Source: Bdellovibrionaceae bacterium UBA2351 | GTDB taxonomy: Bacteria > Bdellovibrionota > Bdellovibrionia > Bdellovibrionales > Bdellovibrionaceae | Direction of reading: 5' to 3' | DNA: 5,563 nt | Assembly (NCBI GenBank): GCA_002344565.1 | Contig: DDTZ01000186.1 | Location: 1,065-6,627, forward strand | Shown: in pieces, positions 1 through 5,563 of the stretch | Numbering within the stretch: the stretch's first letter is position 1 | Layout of the letters: each line of letters opens with the position of its first letter | The notes under the pieces: generated by a model | Databases searched by the model: none | Seen by the model: the letters and a program-made list of their open reading frames with translations, nothing else | What the model was told of the DNA's origin: nothing | Made by a program: the position numbers and the translations under genes

Positions 1-193
1 TACTGATTTGTTGTTCTTTGGGCTTGTTAACATTCCTAGGTAGCGGCTTAGGAGTTACCAGGCTACGTACCTGATTACCGTTGAGAAAAAAACCTGCCGG
101 GAACAGATCTGCACTATAATGTGTGCACACTTGGGCAAAAACACCAGAAGAAACAAACAATAACACGGCAACTGTATTCAATAATTTTGTCAT
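1..193 (-). CDS. Secreted protein of unknown function, N-terminal fragment
   Basis: The reverse strand is open from an ATG at 193 to the left edge, giving 64 visible codons; the rest of the gene lies outside the window. The protein starts with a Lys at position 3 and a hydrophobic stretch (about residues 4-18) ending in VFA, a typical signal peptidase I site, so the mature protein probably begins at Gln21 in the periplasm or outside the cell. There is no lipobox. The visible mature part has one Cys (residue 23), and from about residue 49 it becomes rich in Pro, Lys and Asn, like a linker. A purine-rich AAAGGG lies upstream but only two bases from the ATG, closer than ideal. I do not recognise the family. 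The signal peptide makes a real gene likely; function cannot be inferred. Confidence 0.7.
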   Translation of the reverse strand, partial: MTKLLNTVAVLLFVSSGVFAQVCTHYSADLFPAGFFLNGNQVRSLVTPKPLPRNVNKPKEQQIS

Positions 194-300
194 GTCCCTT
201 TAATACCATTTTGGCTCGGTTTATCCCATAAAAAGGTAGTAATTTGAAAATGAGAAATTAATGTAAAAAGGTTCGACAGTATTATTGTCTAAATAACCTA

Positions 301-329
301 AGAATTGGCCCCTTATCGTGCGGCTGATG
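301..329 (+). repeat. Left arm of a 29-base inverted repeat
   Basis: This arm reads AGAATTGG, then CCCCTTATCGTG, then CGGCTGATG. The reverse complement of 607-635 matches it at 28 of 29 positions; the only difference is T at 305, where the other arm (631) gives C. A match of this length and position is very unlikely by chance. The similarity stops abruptly on the inner side. Confidence 0.9.
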
Positions 330-606
330 ATCGAATAAATTATATTATATCAATGGTTTAAGTATATTAACAGAGCGCAGTTCTGAATCTAATACACAGC
401 ATTCAATGTTAGCCACCATCATTCTTCACAGTCGACATAAACGAGCCTCTACAAAAAACAACAAGGCCGCAATATAGCGGATTACGAGGGGTAAAGACGC
501 TGTAATATTCGCTAGATATACATTGGGGCGAGGTCCGGATACTCGCCGGCAGGTATAGGAGTATTTACTTATTTGAGTGAGCACCTTGTAGCTTGAAATT
601 TCATTA

Positions 607-635
607 CATCAGCCGCACGATAAGGGGCCAGTTCT
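607..635 (-). repeat. Right arm of a 29-base inverted repeat
   Basis: This is the partner of 301-329 in opposite orientation, with one mismatch. Its outer edge lies five bases beyond the stop codon of the phosphodiesterase gene, so it sits in the 3' untranslated region of that gene. In a read-through transcript from that gene both arms would be included and could pair into a long stem. Confidence 0.9.
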
Positions 636-640
636 CGAGT

Positions 641-1525
641 TTAATAGTAGAATTGTGTGCAGGCATTTCGCTTAAGGATTGGTGCATAACGTTTTAAAAA
701 TGTTGAAGGAACGTCGGTAGTGATGCCGGCTACGCCCATTTTTATAAGTTTATCCGCGGCGACGGGATCATTTACGGTCCAAGGATTAACGTCAATTTTT
801 TGCGCTCTTAATCGTTCTACGGATCTTTTAGTTAAATCATGAAAATTGGGAGCGAATGCAATCGGGTGAAACTGTTGGATCGCGGCTTTGAAGTTAATTT
901 TTTTCCAATCACCACGATCGACTAATAATATTCGCGGAATCGATGGTTGGTATTTCATGAACTCGGCAAGTACATCCCAATTAAAAGCACGCGCAATGAT
1001 CGGTGTTTTAACCTTTACTCGGTCGATGACGTCTGAGATTTCTTTGGCCAGGTCTTCGATGGGAGCTGATTCGTTTATAAATTCCTTTTCACTTTTAATT
1101 TCTAGGTGAAGAGGTATCGTGTGCTTTGGCAGTGATTCTCTTTCTTTGACAGCCAACAAAAACTCTTCGAACGTAATCAATGCGGTGTCTTCAGGCTTTG
1201 TTACTAACCTATCTGAATAAGGAATAGCTTTTAGTTCTGCTAACGTTAGATCTTTAATAAGCGTTGGTTTCAAAATGCCAATAAAATCTGCGGGGTTTAA
1301 TTTGTAGTCATGGTAAATGACAGGAACTCCGTCTTTAGTTAGATGAACGTCAAACTCGACACTGGTTGCCCCAATATCCATTGCATGAATTAATGCCGAC
1401 ATCGAATTTTCGCGATAGGTACCTCGGTCCCCGCGGTGGGCAGATACTTCCCAGAATACAGTGTTTGCCGCTTGGGTTGATAAACCTAAACACAAAACTA
1501 AATAGCCTATCCATCTATTGATCAT
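641..1525 (-). CDS. Exported glycerophosphodiester phosphodiesterase (GDPD family)
   Basis: A 294-residue protein likely to hydrolyse glycerophosphodiesters from phospholipid breakdown to glycerol 3-phosphate and an alcohol, probably in the periplasm. Residues 1-19 form a signal peptide (hydrophobic run, cleavage after TQA). The GDPD signature follows: HRG at 30-32, EN at 39-40, E57 and D59 (metal ligands in the family), and H72-D73. His30 and His72 correspond to the catalytic pair, and E142/K144 (LEIK) and WTVN at 249-252 are further family motifs. The length is normal for a compact single-domain GDPD, and all key residues are present. The ATG at 1525 is chosen because AGGA sits six bases upstream and the signal peptide then starts correctly; an upstream TTG at 1552 lacks a ribosome site. 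It appears to be a single-gene unit, divergent from the DTW gene. The exact substrate is not deducible. Confidence 0.93.
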   Translation of the reverse strand: MINRWIGYLVLCLGLSTQAANTVFWEVSAHRGDRGTYRENSMSALIHAMDIGATSVEFDVHLTKDGVPVIYHDYKLNPADFIGILKPTLIKDLTLAELKAIPYSDRLVTKPEDTALITFEEFLLAVKERESLPKHTIPLHLEIKSEKEFINESAPIEDLAKEISDVIDRVKVKTPIIARAFNWDVLAEFMKYQPSIPRILLVDRGDWKKINFKAAIQQFHPIAFAPNFHDLTKRSVERLRAQKIDVNPWTVNDPVAADKLIKMGVAGITTDVPSTFLKRYAPILKRNACTQFYY

Positions 1526-1531
1526 AAAACG

Positions 1532-1535
1532 TCCT
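1532..1535 (-). promoter_or_regulatory. Ribosome binding site deciding the GDPD start
   Basis: AGGA on the minus strand lies six bases before the ATG at 1525. It favours that ATG over the in-frame TTG at 1552, which has only C-rich and AT-rich sequence in front of it. Confidence 0.7.
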
Positions 1536-1578
1536 AGGGTCGGTGAGTGCAAATTTGGGGGGCGTGATGGGGTTCTCG

Positions 1579-1607
1579 TTAGGTCTGTGAATAGACTTAG
1601 TTTTTTT
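1579..1607 (+). terminator. Terminator-like hairpin with T7 tract, plus-strand sense
   Basis: TTAGGTCT (1579-1586) and AGACTTAG (1593-1600) can form an eight-pair stem, two of them G-U, with a six-base loop, followed directly by seven T (1601-1607). This is the shape of a Rho-independent terminator for plus-strand transcription, yet no plus-strand gene ends here. It lies between the divergent GDPD and DTW genes, so it could stop antisense transcription or act in a long DTW leader. The stem is weak, and the T-run may simply be an A-tract of the opposite promoter. Confidence 0.35.
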
Positions 1608-1634
1608 AAACACGTAGTGCTTTTTATTTGTGTG

Positions 1635-1701
1635 TAGGTGATTTTCTTTTAGACGAACGCCCTTTTTGGGCGTCCGCATACGATAGTGGATTTATCACCT
1701 A
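1635..1701. repeat. Nested inverted repeats between divergent genes
   Basis: An outer perfect eight-base pair, TAGGTGAT (1635-1642) and ATCACCTA (1694-1701), encloses an inner one: GAACGCCC (1655-1662) and GGGCGTCC (1668-1675), with a TTTTT loop. The inner stem has six Watson-Crick pairs plus flanking pairs, one of them G-U in RNA. Neither strand has a U-tract after the inner hairpin, so it is not a standard terminator. Position suggests an operator or leader structure for one or both divergent genes; that is inference. Confidence 0.5.
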
Positions 1702-1763
1702 AACTATAGTCCTAATTCCATACCCATGTCAGGCGATAACTTCAATCTGGGAACGTGTTTGTT

Positions 1764-2525
1764 ATGATGAGCTTTATGAATTCACAGGATTATCTCAGAA
1801 AAAAGGAAGAACTTAAAGCCCAAGGCCCAAAATATCGAACTTTGTGTAGCATATGTATTCAACCGAATTTTAGCTGCTATTGCAAACACATCAAACCTAT
1901 CGATTGTTCTATCAACTTTGTAATTTTGATTCATCCGATTGAAGCCAAGCGTAGAATTGCCACCGGAAGAATGTCGCACTTATGTTTACAAGGATCACAT
2001 TTAATAAAAGGACAGAACTTTACCGATCATCCAAAGATTAATGAATTGATTGCTGAGCCTGGATACCGTTCGGTAATTCTATATCCAGGAATTCAGTCGG
2101 TGAACGTGTCGCAAATTTCGGAAAACGAACGAAAAGACCTGGTATTTAGTGACAAAAAATTAAGAGTTTTTGTTATCGATGGAACATGGGCCACAGCTCG
2201 ACGAATGGTTCGTCAAAGTGAAAACATAAACAAACTTCCACGTATCTGCTTTACACCGGTGAAGCCATCTAATTTTAGAGTGCGTAAACAACCAGAGTCT
2301 CATTGTTATTCTACCATCGAAGCGATTCATCATACGATTGACCTACTTGGTAATTACCAAAGTTCCGATATAGGTCCGCGCCCTCATGATCATTTGCTTG
2401 AAATATTTGACGGAATGGTGGAGCGACAGCTCAGTTTTCTAAATGAAGTAAAATTAAATTTGCGTGAAGCTAGTTATCGTCGGGAAGGACAGCTCAAAAA
2501 ACGCGACCTCGACATTACTACGTAG
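1764..2525 (+). CDS. DTW-domain tRNA-uridine aminocarboxypropyltransferase-like protein
   Basis: This 253-residue protein belongs to the DTW family, whose characterised members (E. coli TapT/YfiP, human DTWD1/2) transfer the 3-amino-3-carboxypropyl group of S-adenosylmethionine to a tRNA uridine, making acp3U. It is cytoplasmic. Seen in order: two Cys pairs, CxxC at 28-31 and CxC at 38-40, likely a zinc site; HPxE at 57-60 followed by RR and TGR (67-69); the naming DGTW motif at 139-142; and FRVRKQPE (171-178) with ST-EA at 183-187, all typical of the family. A Lys/Arg-rich C-terminal tail of about 25 residues follows. The start is uncertain: GGGAA at 1749-1753 lies ten bases before the ATG at 1764. 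A GTG at 1755, and ATGs at 1767 and 1776, are in-frame alternatives. Which tRNA and position it modifies cannot be read from the sequence. Confidence 0.9.
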   Translation: MMSFMNSQDYLRKKEELKAQGPKYRTLCSICIQPNFSCYCKHIKPIDCSINFVILIHPIEAKRRIATGRMSHLCLQGSHLIKGQNFTDHPKINELIAEPGYRSVILYPGIQSVNVSQISENERKDLVFSDKKLRVFVIDGTWATARRMVRQSENINKLPRICFTPVKPSNFRVRKQPESHCYSTIEAIHHTIDLLGNYQSSDIGPRPHDHLLEIFDGMVERQLSFLNEVKLNLREASYRREGQLKKRDLDITT

Positions 2526-2539
2526 AACTAAATACATCA

Positions 2540-2568
2540 TTTCATGCGTACCTAAAAGTTGTTATTAT
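2540..2568 (+). promoter_or_regulatory. Possible promoter for the 83-residue secreted protein
   Basis: TATTAT at 2563-2568 differs from the -10 consensus at one base. The hexamer 17 bases upstream (TTTCAT, 2540-2545) matches the -35 consensus poorly, at three of six. A start near 2575 would leave a leader of about 20 bases. The alternative is co-transcription with the DTW gene, which ends 70 bases before the start codon. Confidence 0.25.
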
Positions 2569-2595
2569 GTCAGGAAACTTACCGAAAGGGCAAAA

Positions 2596-2847
2596 ATGAA
2601 AATTTTAGCGGCGTTAGTAACATTATTATTTACAGCAAATCTATTCGCGGGCGACATGCCTAAGTTAGATAAGAAAATCGCAGAAGGTCAGCGTGCAGAA
2701 AAATGTGCCGATTGGGCACGTGGCGAAGTCAAAGGCGTATCTGATAAAAAAAAACAAGGTTCTGAATTCAAAGAAAAGTTTCAGCAGTGTCTAACGAAGA
2801 ACGGTTTGCCATCGAGCTTAGCGTTTAGTGGAAAATATAAACCTTAA
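2596..2847 (+). CDS. Small secreted protein with two cysteines, unknown function
   Basis: An 83-residue protein. Residues 1-18 are a clear signal peptide (Lys2, hydrophobic core 3-13, FA before the cleavage), giving a mature periplasmic or extracellular protein of about 65 residues starting at Gly19. The mature part is strongly Lys-rich and hydrophilic, predicted mainly helical, with Cys37 and Cys65, which could form a single disulfide. The ATG at 2596 is chosen because AAGGG lies five bases upstream and the signal peptide begins there. The frame is open further upstream to 2464, but that part overlaps the DTW gene and does not look coding. Codons 50-53 contain a run of nine A (2746-2754), a possible slippage site. 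I do not recognise the family. It lies on the same strand as the DTW gene, but no functional link is evident. Confidence 0.8.
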   Translation: MKILAALVTLLFTANLFAGDMPKLDKKIAEGQRAEKCADWARGEVKGVSDKKKQGSEFKEKFQQCLTKNGLPSSLAFSGKYKP

Positions 2848-2862
2848 TCCTTCAAGTTAATT

Positions 2863-2896
2863 TTTAATGGCCGCGAAAGTATCGGCGGCCATTAAA
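2863..2896. terminator. Strong bidirectional terminator between convergent genes
   Basis: TTTAATGGCCGC (2863-2874) and GCGGCCATTAAA (2885-2896) are perfect 12-base inverted arms with a ten-base loop. AT-rich sequence lies at both feet, with T-runs on each strand. It lies 15 bases after the stop of the 83-residue gene and 13 bases beyond the stop of the convergent lipoprotein gene, so it can serve both. Confidence 0.9.
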
Positions 2897-2909
2897 TTTG
2901 GTTCACTTT

Positions 2910-3689
2910 TTACGGAGTACTTTTCTTGCTTAGCTGATCATAGCCAGGCATTGTCGACAAATCAGGAACAACTACGATCGCGATACGACGATTCGCCGCT
3001 TTACCTTCAGCAGTATCATTACTTTGCCTTGGTGAGGTGTCGCCATAGCTAGCGGCGCTTACACGTTCTGCGGGCATTCCGGCTTCGATCATTGAACGAG
3101 TTACATTAATAGCGCGTGCTGCAGCTAGTTCCCAATTTGAAGGAAAGGTTGCTGTCGCGATACGAACATTGTCCGTGTGGCCTTCAACTTGATAACGTTT
3201 TTCTGGAATGGATGTCAGTTGAGCCGTTACTTCTTTCAATGCCTCTAGACCCGCGGCTGATAGTTTTGCTGAACCAGATGGGAATAGGACGTCGGAGCCT
3301 AAACTCACAACCATTTTGCCATCGATAAACTGGACAGATAGCGCACCTGAATCCGTTAGTTTTTTAAAACGCTTTGTTAAATCTTCAAATTCTTGCAAGC
3401 GTTGTTTTTGTTCCGCTTGGCGCTGGCGCATTTCTTCCATCGCTTTTTTCATTTCGTCTAGTGAGGTTTTCAATTGGCCGCGATCTTTCGCCGTTGCCAT
3501 AAGATTTTCTTGTAGTTTGTTTCTTTCTTCCGTCAAAGCCACATTTTCGTTTCTAGCTTTAGAAATCGCACCAACCGATGCTTCTAATTGTTGGTTTAAA
3601 TCTTTGATTTGTTTTTCGTGTGTCGACTTCGATACACAGGCTGACATTGAAACGGCCAATGAAAGCGCAAGGGTAGTTAATTTCTTCAT
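2910..3689 (-). CDS. OmpA/MotB-like peptidoglycan-binding lipoprotein with coiled coil
   Basis: A 259-residue envelope protein. Residues 1-17 are a lipoprotein signal peptide ending in SMSA before Cys18, the likely lipidation site. Residues about 22-110 are charged, Gln/Glu/Lys-rich and heptad-like, predicted as a long coiled coil. Residues about 118-242 are an OmpA C-terminal domain: a DVLFPSGSAKL strand-turn, then GHTDN with Asp173, WELAAARA with Arg192, and NRRI at 233-236. Asp173 and Arg192 align with the residues that bind diaminopimelate in OmpA proteins. The FPSNWEL wording before the Arg is typical of MotB-like members. A short 17-residue tail follows. The role is probably tethering the outer membrane to peptidoglycan or spacing the envelope; it has no MotB transmembrane segment, so it is not a stator. 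Start: the ATG at 3689 has a perfect AGGAGG; the upstream ATG at 3725 does not fit the signal peptide. Confidence 0.92.
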   Translation of the reverse strand: MKKLTTLALSLAVSMSACVSKSTHEKQIKDLNQQLEASVGAISKARNENVALTEERNKLQENLMATAKDRGQLKTSLDEMKKAMEEMRQRQAEQKQRLQEFEDLTKRFKKLTDSGALSVQFIDGKMVVSLGSDVLFPSGSAKLSAAGLEALKEVTAQLTSIPEKRYQVEGHTDNVRIATATFPSNWELAAARAINVTRSMIEAGMPAERVSAASYGDTSPRQSNDTAEGKAANRRIAIVVVPDLSTMPGYDQLSKKSTP

Positions 3690-3693
3690 TCTT

Positions 3694-3699
3694 CCTCCT
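3694..3699 (-). promoter_or_regulatory. Consensus Shine-Dalgarno of the lipoprotein gene
   Basis: AGGAGG on the minus strand ends four bases before the ATG at 3689. It matches the full anti-Shine-Dalgarno core, fixes the start at 3689 rather than 3725, and suggests strong translation, as expected of an abundant envelope lipoprotein. Confidence 0.85.
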
Positions 3700-3888
3700 A
3701 TTTTTGTCAGCTTATAGTTTTGCATACTTAGGGATTATCGCGGGCATTAAAAATGTTAATAGATAGACTTTCGACCGGCGTTATTAGTGTTTTAGTTTCG
3801 AGGTGTTATCAATCTAGTGACTTTTACTTAAGTCGAACGGTGCAACCTTGGTTTGAATTATATATAGTTGAAATGAAGGGTACTAGAT

Positions 3889-4272
3889 ATGAAAATACTT
3901 TTTTTCGACGGATATTGTTCTTTGTGTAATGAAATAGTGGATTGGGGAATATCCCATGACAAGCAAGGAACTATCAAGTTTGCTTCACTACAGGGGGAAG
4001 CAGCCAAACGAATGATTCCGCCATATGATTTGAGAGACAACGACTCTGTCATTTATTGGCGGAACGATATTGCTTATCAGCGTTCTTCCGCTATTTTACA
4101 TTTTCTAGGGGATCTTGGCTGGCCATGGAAAACAGCTAAAATATTTTTTATCGTTCCAGGGCCGTTGCGTGATATCGTTTATAATTGGATTGCCCGCAAT
4201 CGATATCGTTATTTCAAGAAGCGAGAAACCTGCCGAGTGCCAACACCGAATGAAAAAGCAAGACTACTATAG
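3889..4272 (+). CDS. DCC/DUF393 family thiol-disulfide oxidoreductase-like protein
   Basis: A 127-residue cytoplasmic protein of the DUF393 family (COG3011, B. subtilis YuxK-like), whose members carry the thioredoxin-like DGxCxLC signature. Here the signature is FFDGYCSLC at residues 5-13, with Cys10 and Cys13 in place. Other family features are visible: a DSVIYW strand (52-57), RSSAILHFL (65-73), IVPGPLRD (88-95), YNWIARNRYRYF (98-109) and a final Cys115 followed by P118. The length is normal for the family. The biochemical role of DUF393 proteins is not firmly established; redox activity is inferred from the motif. AAGGG lies eight bases before the ATG. The gene diverges from the lipoprotein gene across about 200 bases with an AT-rich TATATA stretch near 3859, but no convincing -35. 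It converges with the chemoreceptor gene and appears to be transcribed alone. Confidence 0.9.
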   Translation: MKILFFDGYCSLCNEIVDWGISHDKQGTIKFASLQGEAAKRMIPPYDLRDNDSVIYWRNDIAYQRSSAILHFLGDLGWPWKTAKIFFIVPGPLRDIVYNWIARNRYRYFKKRETCRVPTPNEKARLL

Positions 4273-4299
4273 AAGATTGGAGTACTTGGCTGACAAAAT

Positions 4300-4344
4300 A
4301 ATAAAGTGATCGAAGCAGTAGTATTTGAGCTAGATCACCTTATT
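4300..4344. terminator. Probable terminator hairpin between convergent genes
   Basis: AATAAAGTGATC (4300-4311) and GATCACCTTATT (4333-4344) pair over 12 positions with one imperfect position: an A-C mismatch in the plus sense, a G-U pair in the minus sense. The loop is long at 21 bases. In the minus sense the stem is followed by a T-rich stretch, so it better suits the chemoreceptor gene, which ends at 4366. The long loop and AT-rich stem keep confidence moderate. Confidence 0.5.
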
Positions 4345-4365
4345 ACTCTGAAAAAATTAATTTAT

Positions 4366-5563
4366 CTAGCCGGCGTGGCGAAGCGATTCGTCAGCTGGGT
4401 TTTTTAGAGATTTTACATTGGTCATTTTGTTTGAATGGCCTAGTCTATCACCACCTAAAATAACTGCATTTAGTTCTACGGTTAAATCATGTGCTGTATT
4501 TGCTAGGCGACTGATTTCTTCACTTGTTGCCGAGATTTCTTCAGCAGAACTTGCGTTCACTTGTGCCGCTTGATCTAATTGATTCATAGCTTTGCTGATT
4601 TGTTGGATACCAGTTGTTTGTTCGGTGCTTGCGGCTGCGATCTCTGTGTTTAGGTCAGATACTTTTTTAATTGAACTTACGATATTAGTTAATACGGTTC
4701 CGCTTTGATCTGCGATTTGGCTTCCTTTCGAAATTTGACCGACTGAATCTTTGATCAAAGTTGAAATGTCACGCGCAGAAACCGCGCTCTTCTGAGCTAG
4801 GGTACGAACGGCTTCCGCGACAACTGCGAAGCCTTTACCTTGCTCACCGGCACGTGCAGCTTCAACCGCGGCATTCAAGGCTAACAAATTGGTTTGGAAT
4901 GAAATATCATCGATCACAGAAATGATCTCTTCGATTTTCTTCGAGGATACTGAAATCTCATTCATTGCAAGAATTAAAGATTTTATTTCTTGCTCTCCGT
5001 TTTCGGCCGCTTCTTTAGACGACTTTGATAGTTCGGCCGCCTGACGGGCGTTGTTAGAATTCAATTGAACCATAGACGTTAACTCTTCAAGTGATGCGAC
5101 CGTTTCTTCAAGTGATGCTGCAGACTCTGTCGAAGACTGAGATAATCCAGCACCAGCTGCATTTAGTTGTCCTACAGCAGACGCAACGCTTAAGCTTGCC
5201 GTATTAATTTGTTCTGCAATTGAAGTTACTGAATTAGAAACACTAGACGCTACCCAAATTAATATGCCAAAGATACCGAAAGCGCTACATAATGTGATCA
5301 CCCAAAGCCACTTTATAACATCAGCTCTAGTTTGTTCCGCATCCAAGCTTTCCGCGACAGACGCGCCGTCATAGAGTTGGCTGACTTCCAAATTAAAATC
5401 GCGAACTTGATTGCTGAGCACATCGAAACGGCCATTTAGCATTTCTAACGCTTGGGCATGTTTTTCTGGTTCATTGCTTTTTAATAGTTCTCTGATTGAA
5501 GACATTAGTTTTAGGAACTCAGGTATTTGGCCTTTTACCTTATCGTGAACCGCAGCTTCCCCA
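4366..5563 (-). CDS. Methyl-accepting chemotaxis protein, 5' end outside the window
   Basis: The visible 398 residues are the C-terminal part of a membrane chemoreceptor that would signal through CheA/CheW to the flagellar motor. The frame stays open to the right edge, so the ATG at 5505 is an internal Met, not the start; the first membrane helix must lie beyond the window. Visible: the end of a helical periplasmic sensor (about 1-83, resembling a four-helix bundle), a transmembrane helix (85-105), a first methylation-region-like SLEET at about 150, and the highly conserved hairpin tip NAAVEAARAGEQGKGFA at about 230-246. Spacing from SLEET to the tip equals that of E. coli Tsr without gaps, pointing to the 36H class. 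Only about 45 residues separate the membrane helix from SLEET, too few for a normal HAMP domain. No NWETF-type CheR tether is seen at the C-terminus, which ends in a short charged tail. Confidence 0.95.
   Translation of the reverse strand, partial: GEAAVHDKVKGQIPEFLKLMSSIRELLKSNEPEKHAQALEMLNGRFDVLSNQVRDFNLEVSQLYDGASVAESLDAEQTRADVIKWLWVITLCSAFGIFGILIWVASSVSNSVTSIAEQINTASLSVASAVGQLNAAGAGLSQSSTESAASLEETVASLEELTSMVQLNSNNARQAAELSKSSKEAAENGEQEIKSLILAMNEISVSSKKIEEIISVIDDISFQTNLLALNAAVEAARAGEQGKGFAVVAEAVRTLAQKSAVSARDISTLIKDSVGQISKGSQIADQSGTVLTNIVSSIKKVSDLNTEIAAASTEQTTGIQQISKAMNQLDQAAQVNASSAEEISATSEEISRLANTAHDLTVELNAVILGGDRLGHSNKMTNVKSLKNPADESLRHAG

Larger units (their letters stand above)
301..635. 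mobile_element. Candidate MITE-like element or remnant bounded by inverted repeats
   Basis: The span is 335 bases: two 29-base near-identical inverted arms around a non-coding 277-base core. Short non-coding DNA with long terminal inverted repeats is the pattern of miniature inverted-repeat transposable elements. Against this, no target-site duplication is visible: the bases outside the left arm (ACCTA) and the right arm (CGAGT) do not match. I also could not assign the arm sequence to a known IS family from memory. Alternatives are an invertible segment, a decayed IS with its transposase gone, or a structured RNA region. The repeat is seen directly; the mobile-element reading is inference. 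Confidence 0.4.
194..640. other. Gene-poor intergenic stretch of about 450 bases
   Basis: No reading frame of credible length or composition is present on either strand. The left 100 bases should hold the promoter of the secreted-protein gene to the left, but I see no convincing -35/-10 pair. The rest (301-635) is enclosed by the long inverted repeat described separately. The core between the arms is AT-rich near 330-360, then mixed. It contains two short GC-rich hairpins: CCGC/GCGG at 467-480, and GGCGAG/CTCGCC at 527-532 and 542-547. The downstream gene ends only five bases beyond the right arm. Confidence 0.7.

Noticed and set aside
194..640. CRISPR array, tRNA or transposase remnant in the gene-poor stretch
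   Set aside because: There are no regularly spaced direct repeats, no cloverleaf pattern, and no frame encoding transposase-like residues.
290..645. Target-site duplication flanking the inverted-repeat module
   Set aside because: Flanking bases were compared at the outer edges of the 29-base arms and at an inner boundary beginning GGCC; no matching direct repeat of four or more bases was found.
888..1109. Plus-strand reading frame inside the phosphodiesterase gene
   Set aside because: It is antisense to a gene with intact catalytic motifs and resembles no protein family.
641..1552. TTG start at 1552 for the phosphodiesterase
   Set aside because: It has no ribosome binding site and would place nine extra residues before a well-formed signal peptide; the ATG at 1525 has AGGA at good spacing.
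3316..3717. Plus-strand reading frame of 133 codons antisense to the lipoprotein gene
   Set aside because: Its Ser/Phe-rich composition is what the antisense of Lys/Glu-rich coiled-coil codons produces; no ribosome site or domain is visible.
3690..3770. Flagellar sigma-28 promoter upstream of the lipoprotein gene
   Set aside because: A partial match to the GCCGATAA box (CGCGATAA on the minus strand) exists, but no TAAA-type -35 box is found at the required spacing.
4366..5505. Treating the ATG at 5505 as the chemoreceptor start
   Set aside because: The frame is open upstream for 19 more codons to the window edge, no Shine-Dalgarno precedes this ATG, and such a start would remove most of the sensor and the first membrane helix.

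Overview
The window reads as an ordinary chromosomal stretch of a moderately AT-rich, motile, diderm (Gram-negative-type) bacterium. The evidence is a chemoreceptor, an OmpA-family peptidoglycan-binding lipoprotein, several Sec-type signal peptides and Shine-Dalgarno sites of the AGGAGG type. The gene style (small secreted proteins, an MCP, AT-leaning codons) would fit a Bdellovibrio-like predatory bacterium. That placement is a guess from style; no taxonomic marker gene is present.

Layout, left to right. At 1-193 (minus) is the N-terminal fragment of an unidentified secreted protein. A gap of about 450 bases follows (194-640) with no credible gene. Inside it, two 29-base arms (301-329 and 607-635) form an inverted repeat with a single mismatch around a 277-base non-coding core, a MITE-like or invertible-segment-like arrangement. 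Next is an exported glycerophosphodiester phosphodiesterase (641-1525, minus). It diverges from a DTW-domain tRNA-modification enzyme (1764-2525, plus) across about 240 bases that hold a terminator-like hairpin and a nested pair of inverted repeats.

An 83-residue secreted protein (2596-2847, plus) follows, then a strong shared terminator (2863-2896). The OmpA/MotB-like lipoprotein (2910-3689, minus) runs towards that terminator. Divergent from it is a small DCC/DUF393 thiol-oxidoreductase-like protein (3889-4272, plus). The window ends in a methyl-accepting chemotaxis protein (4366-5563, minus), converging on the DUF393 gene across a weaker hairpin and cut by the right edge.

The genes do not form one pathway. 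They alternate in strand and mostly look like single-gene units; the DTW gene and the 83-residue gene could share a transcript. Shared themes are the cell envelope (phosphodiesterase, lipoprotein, two small secreted proteins) and sensing. I found no defence system, CRISPR array, rRNA, tRNA or transposase. The least explained structure is the inverted-repeat module at 301-635.
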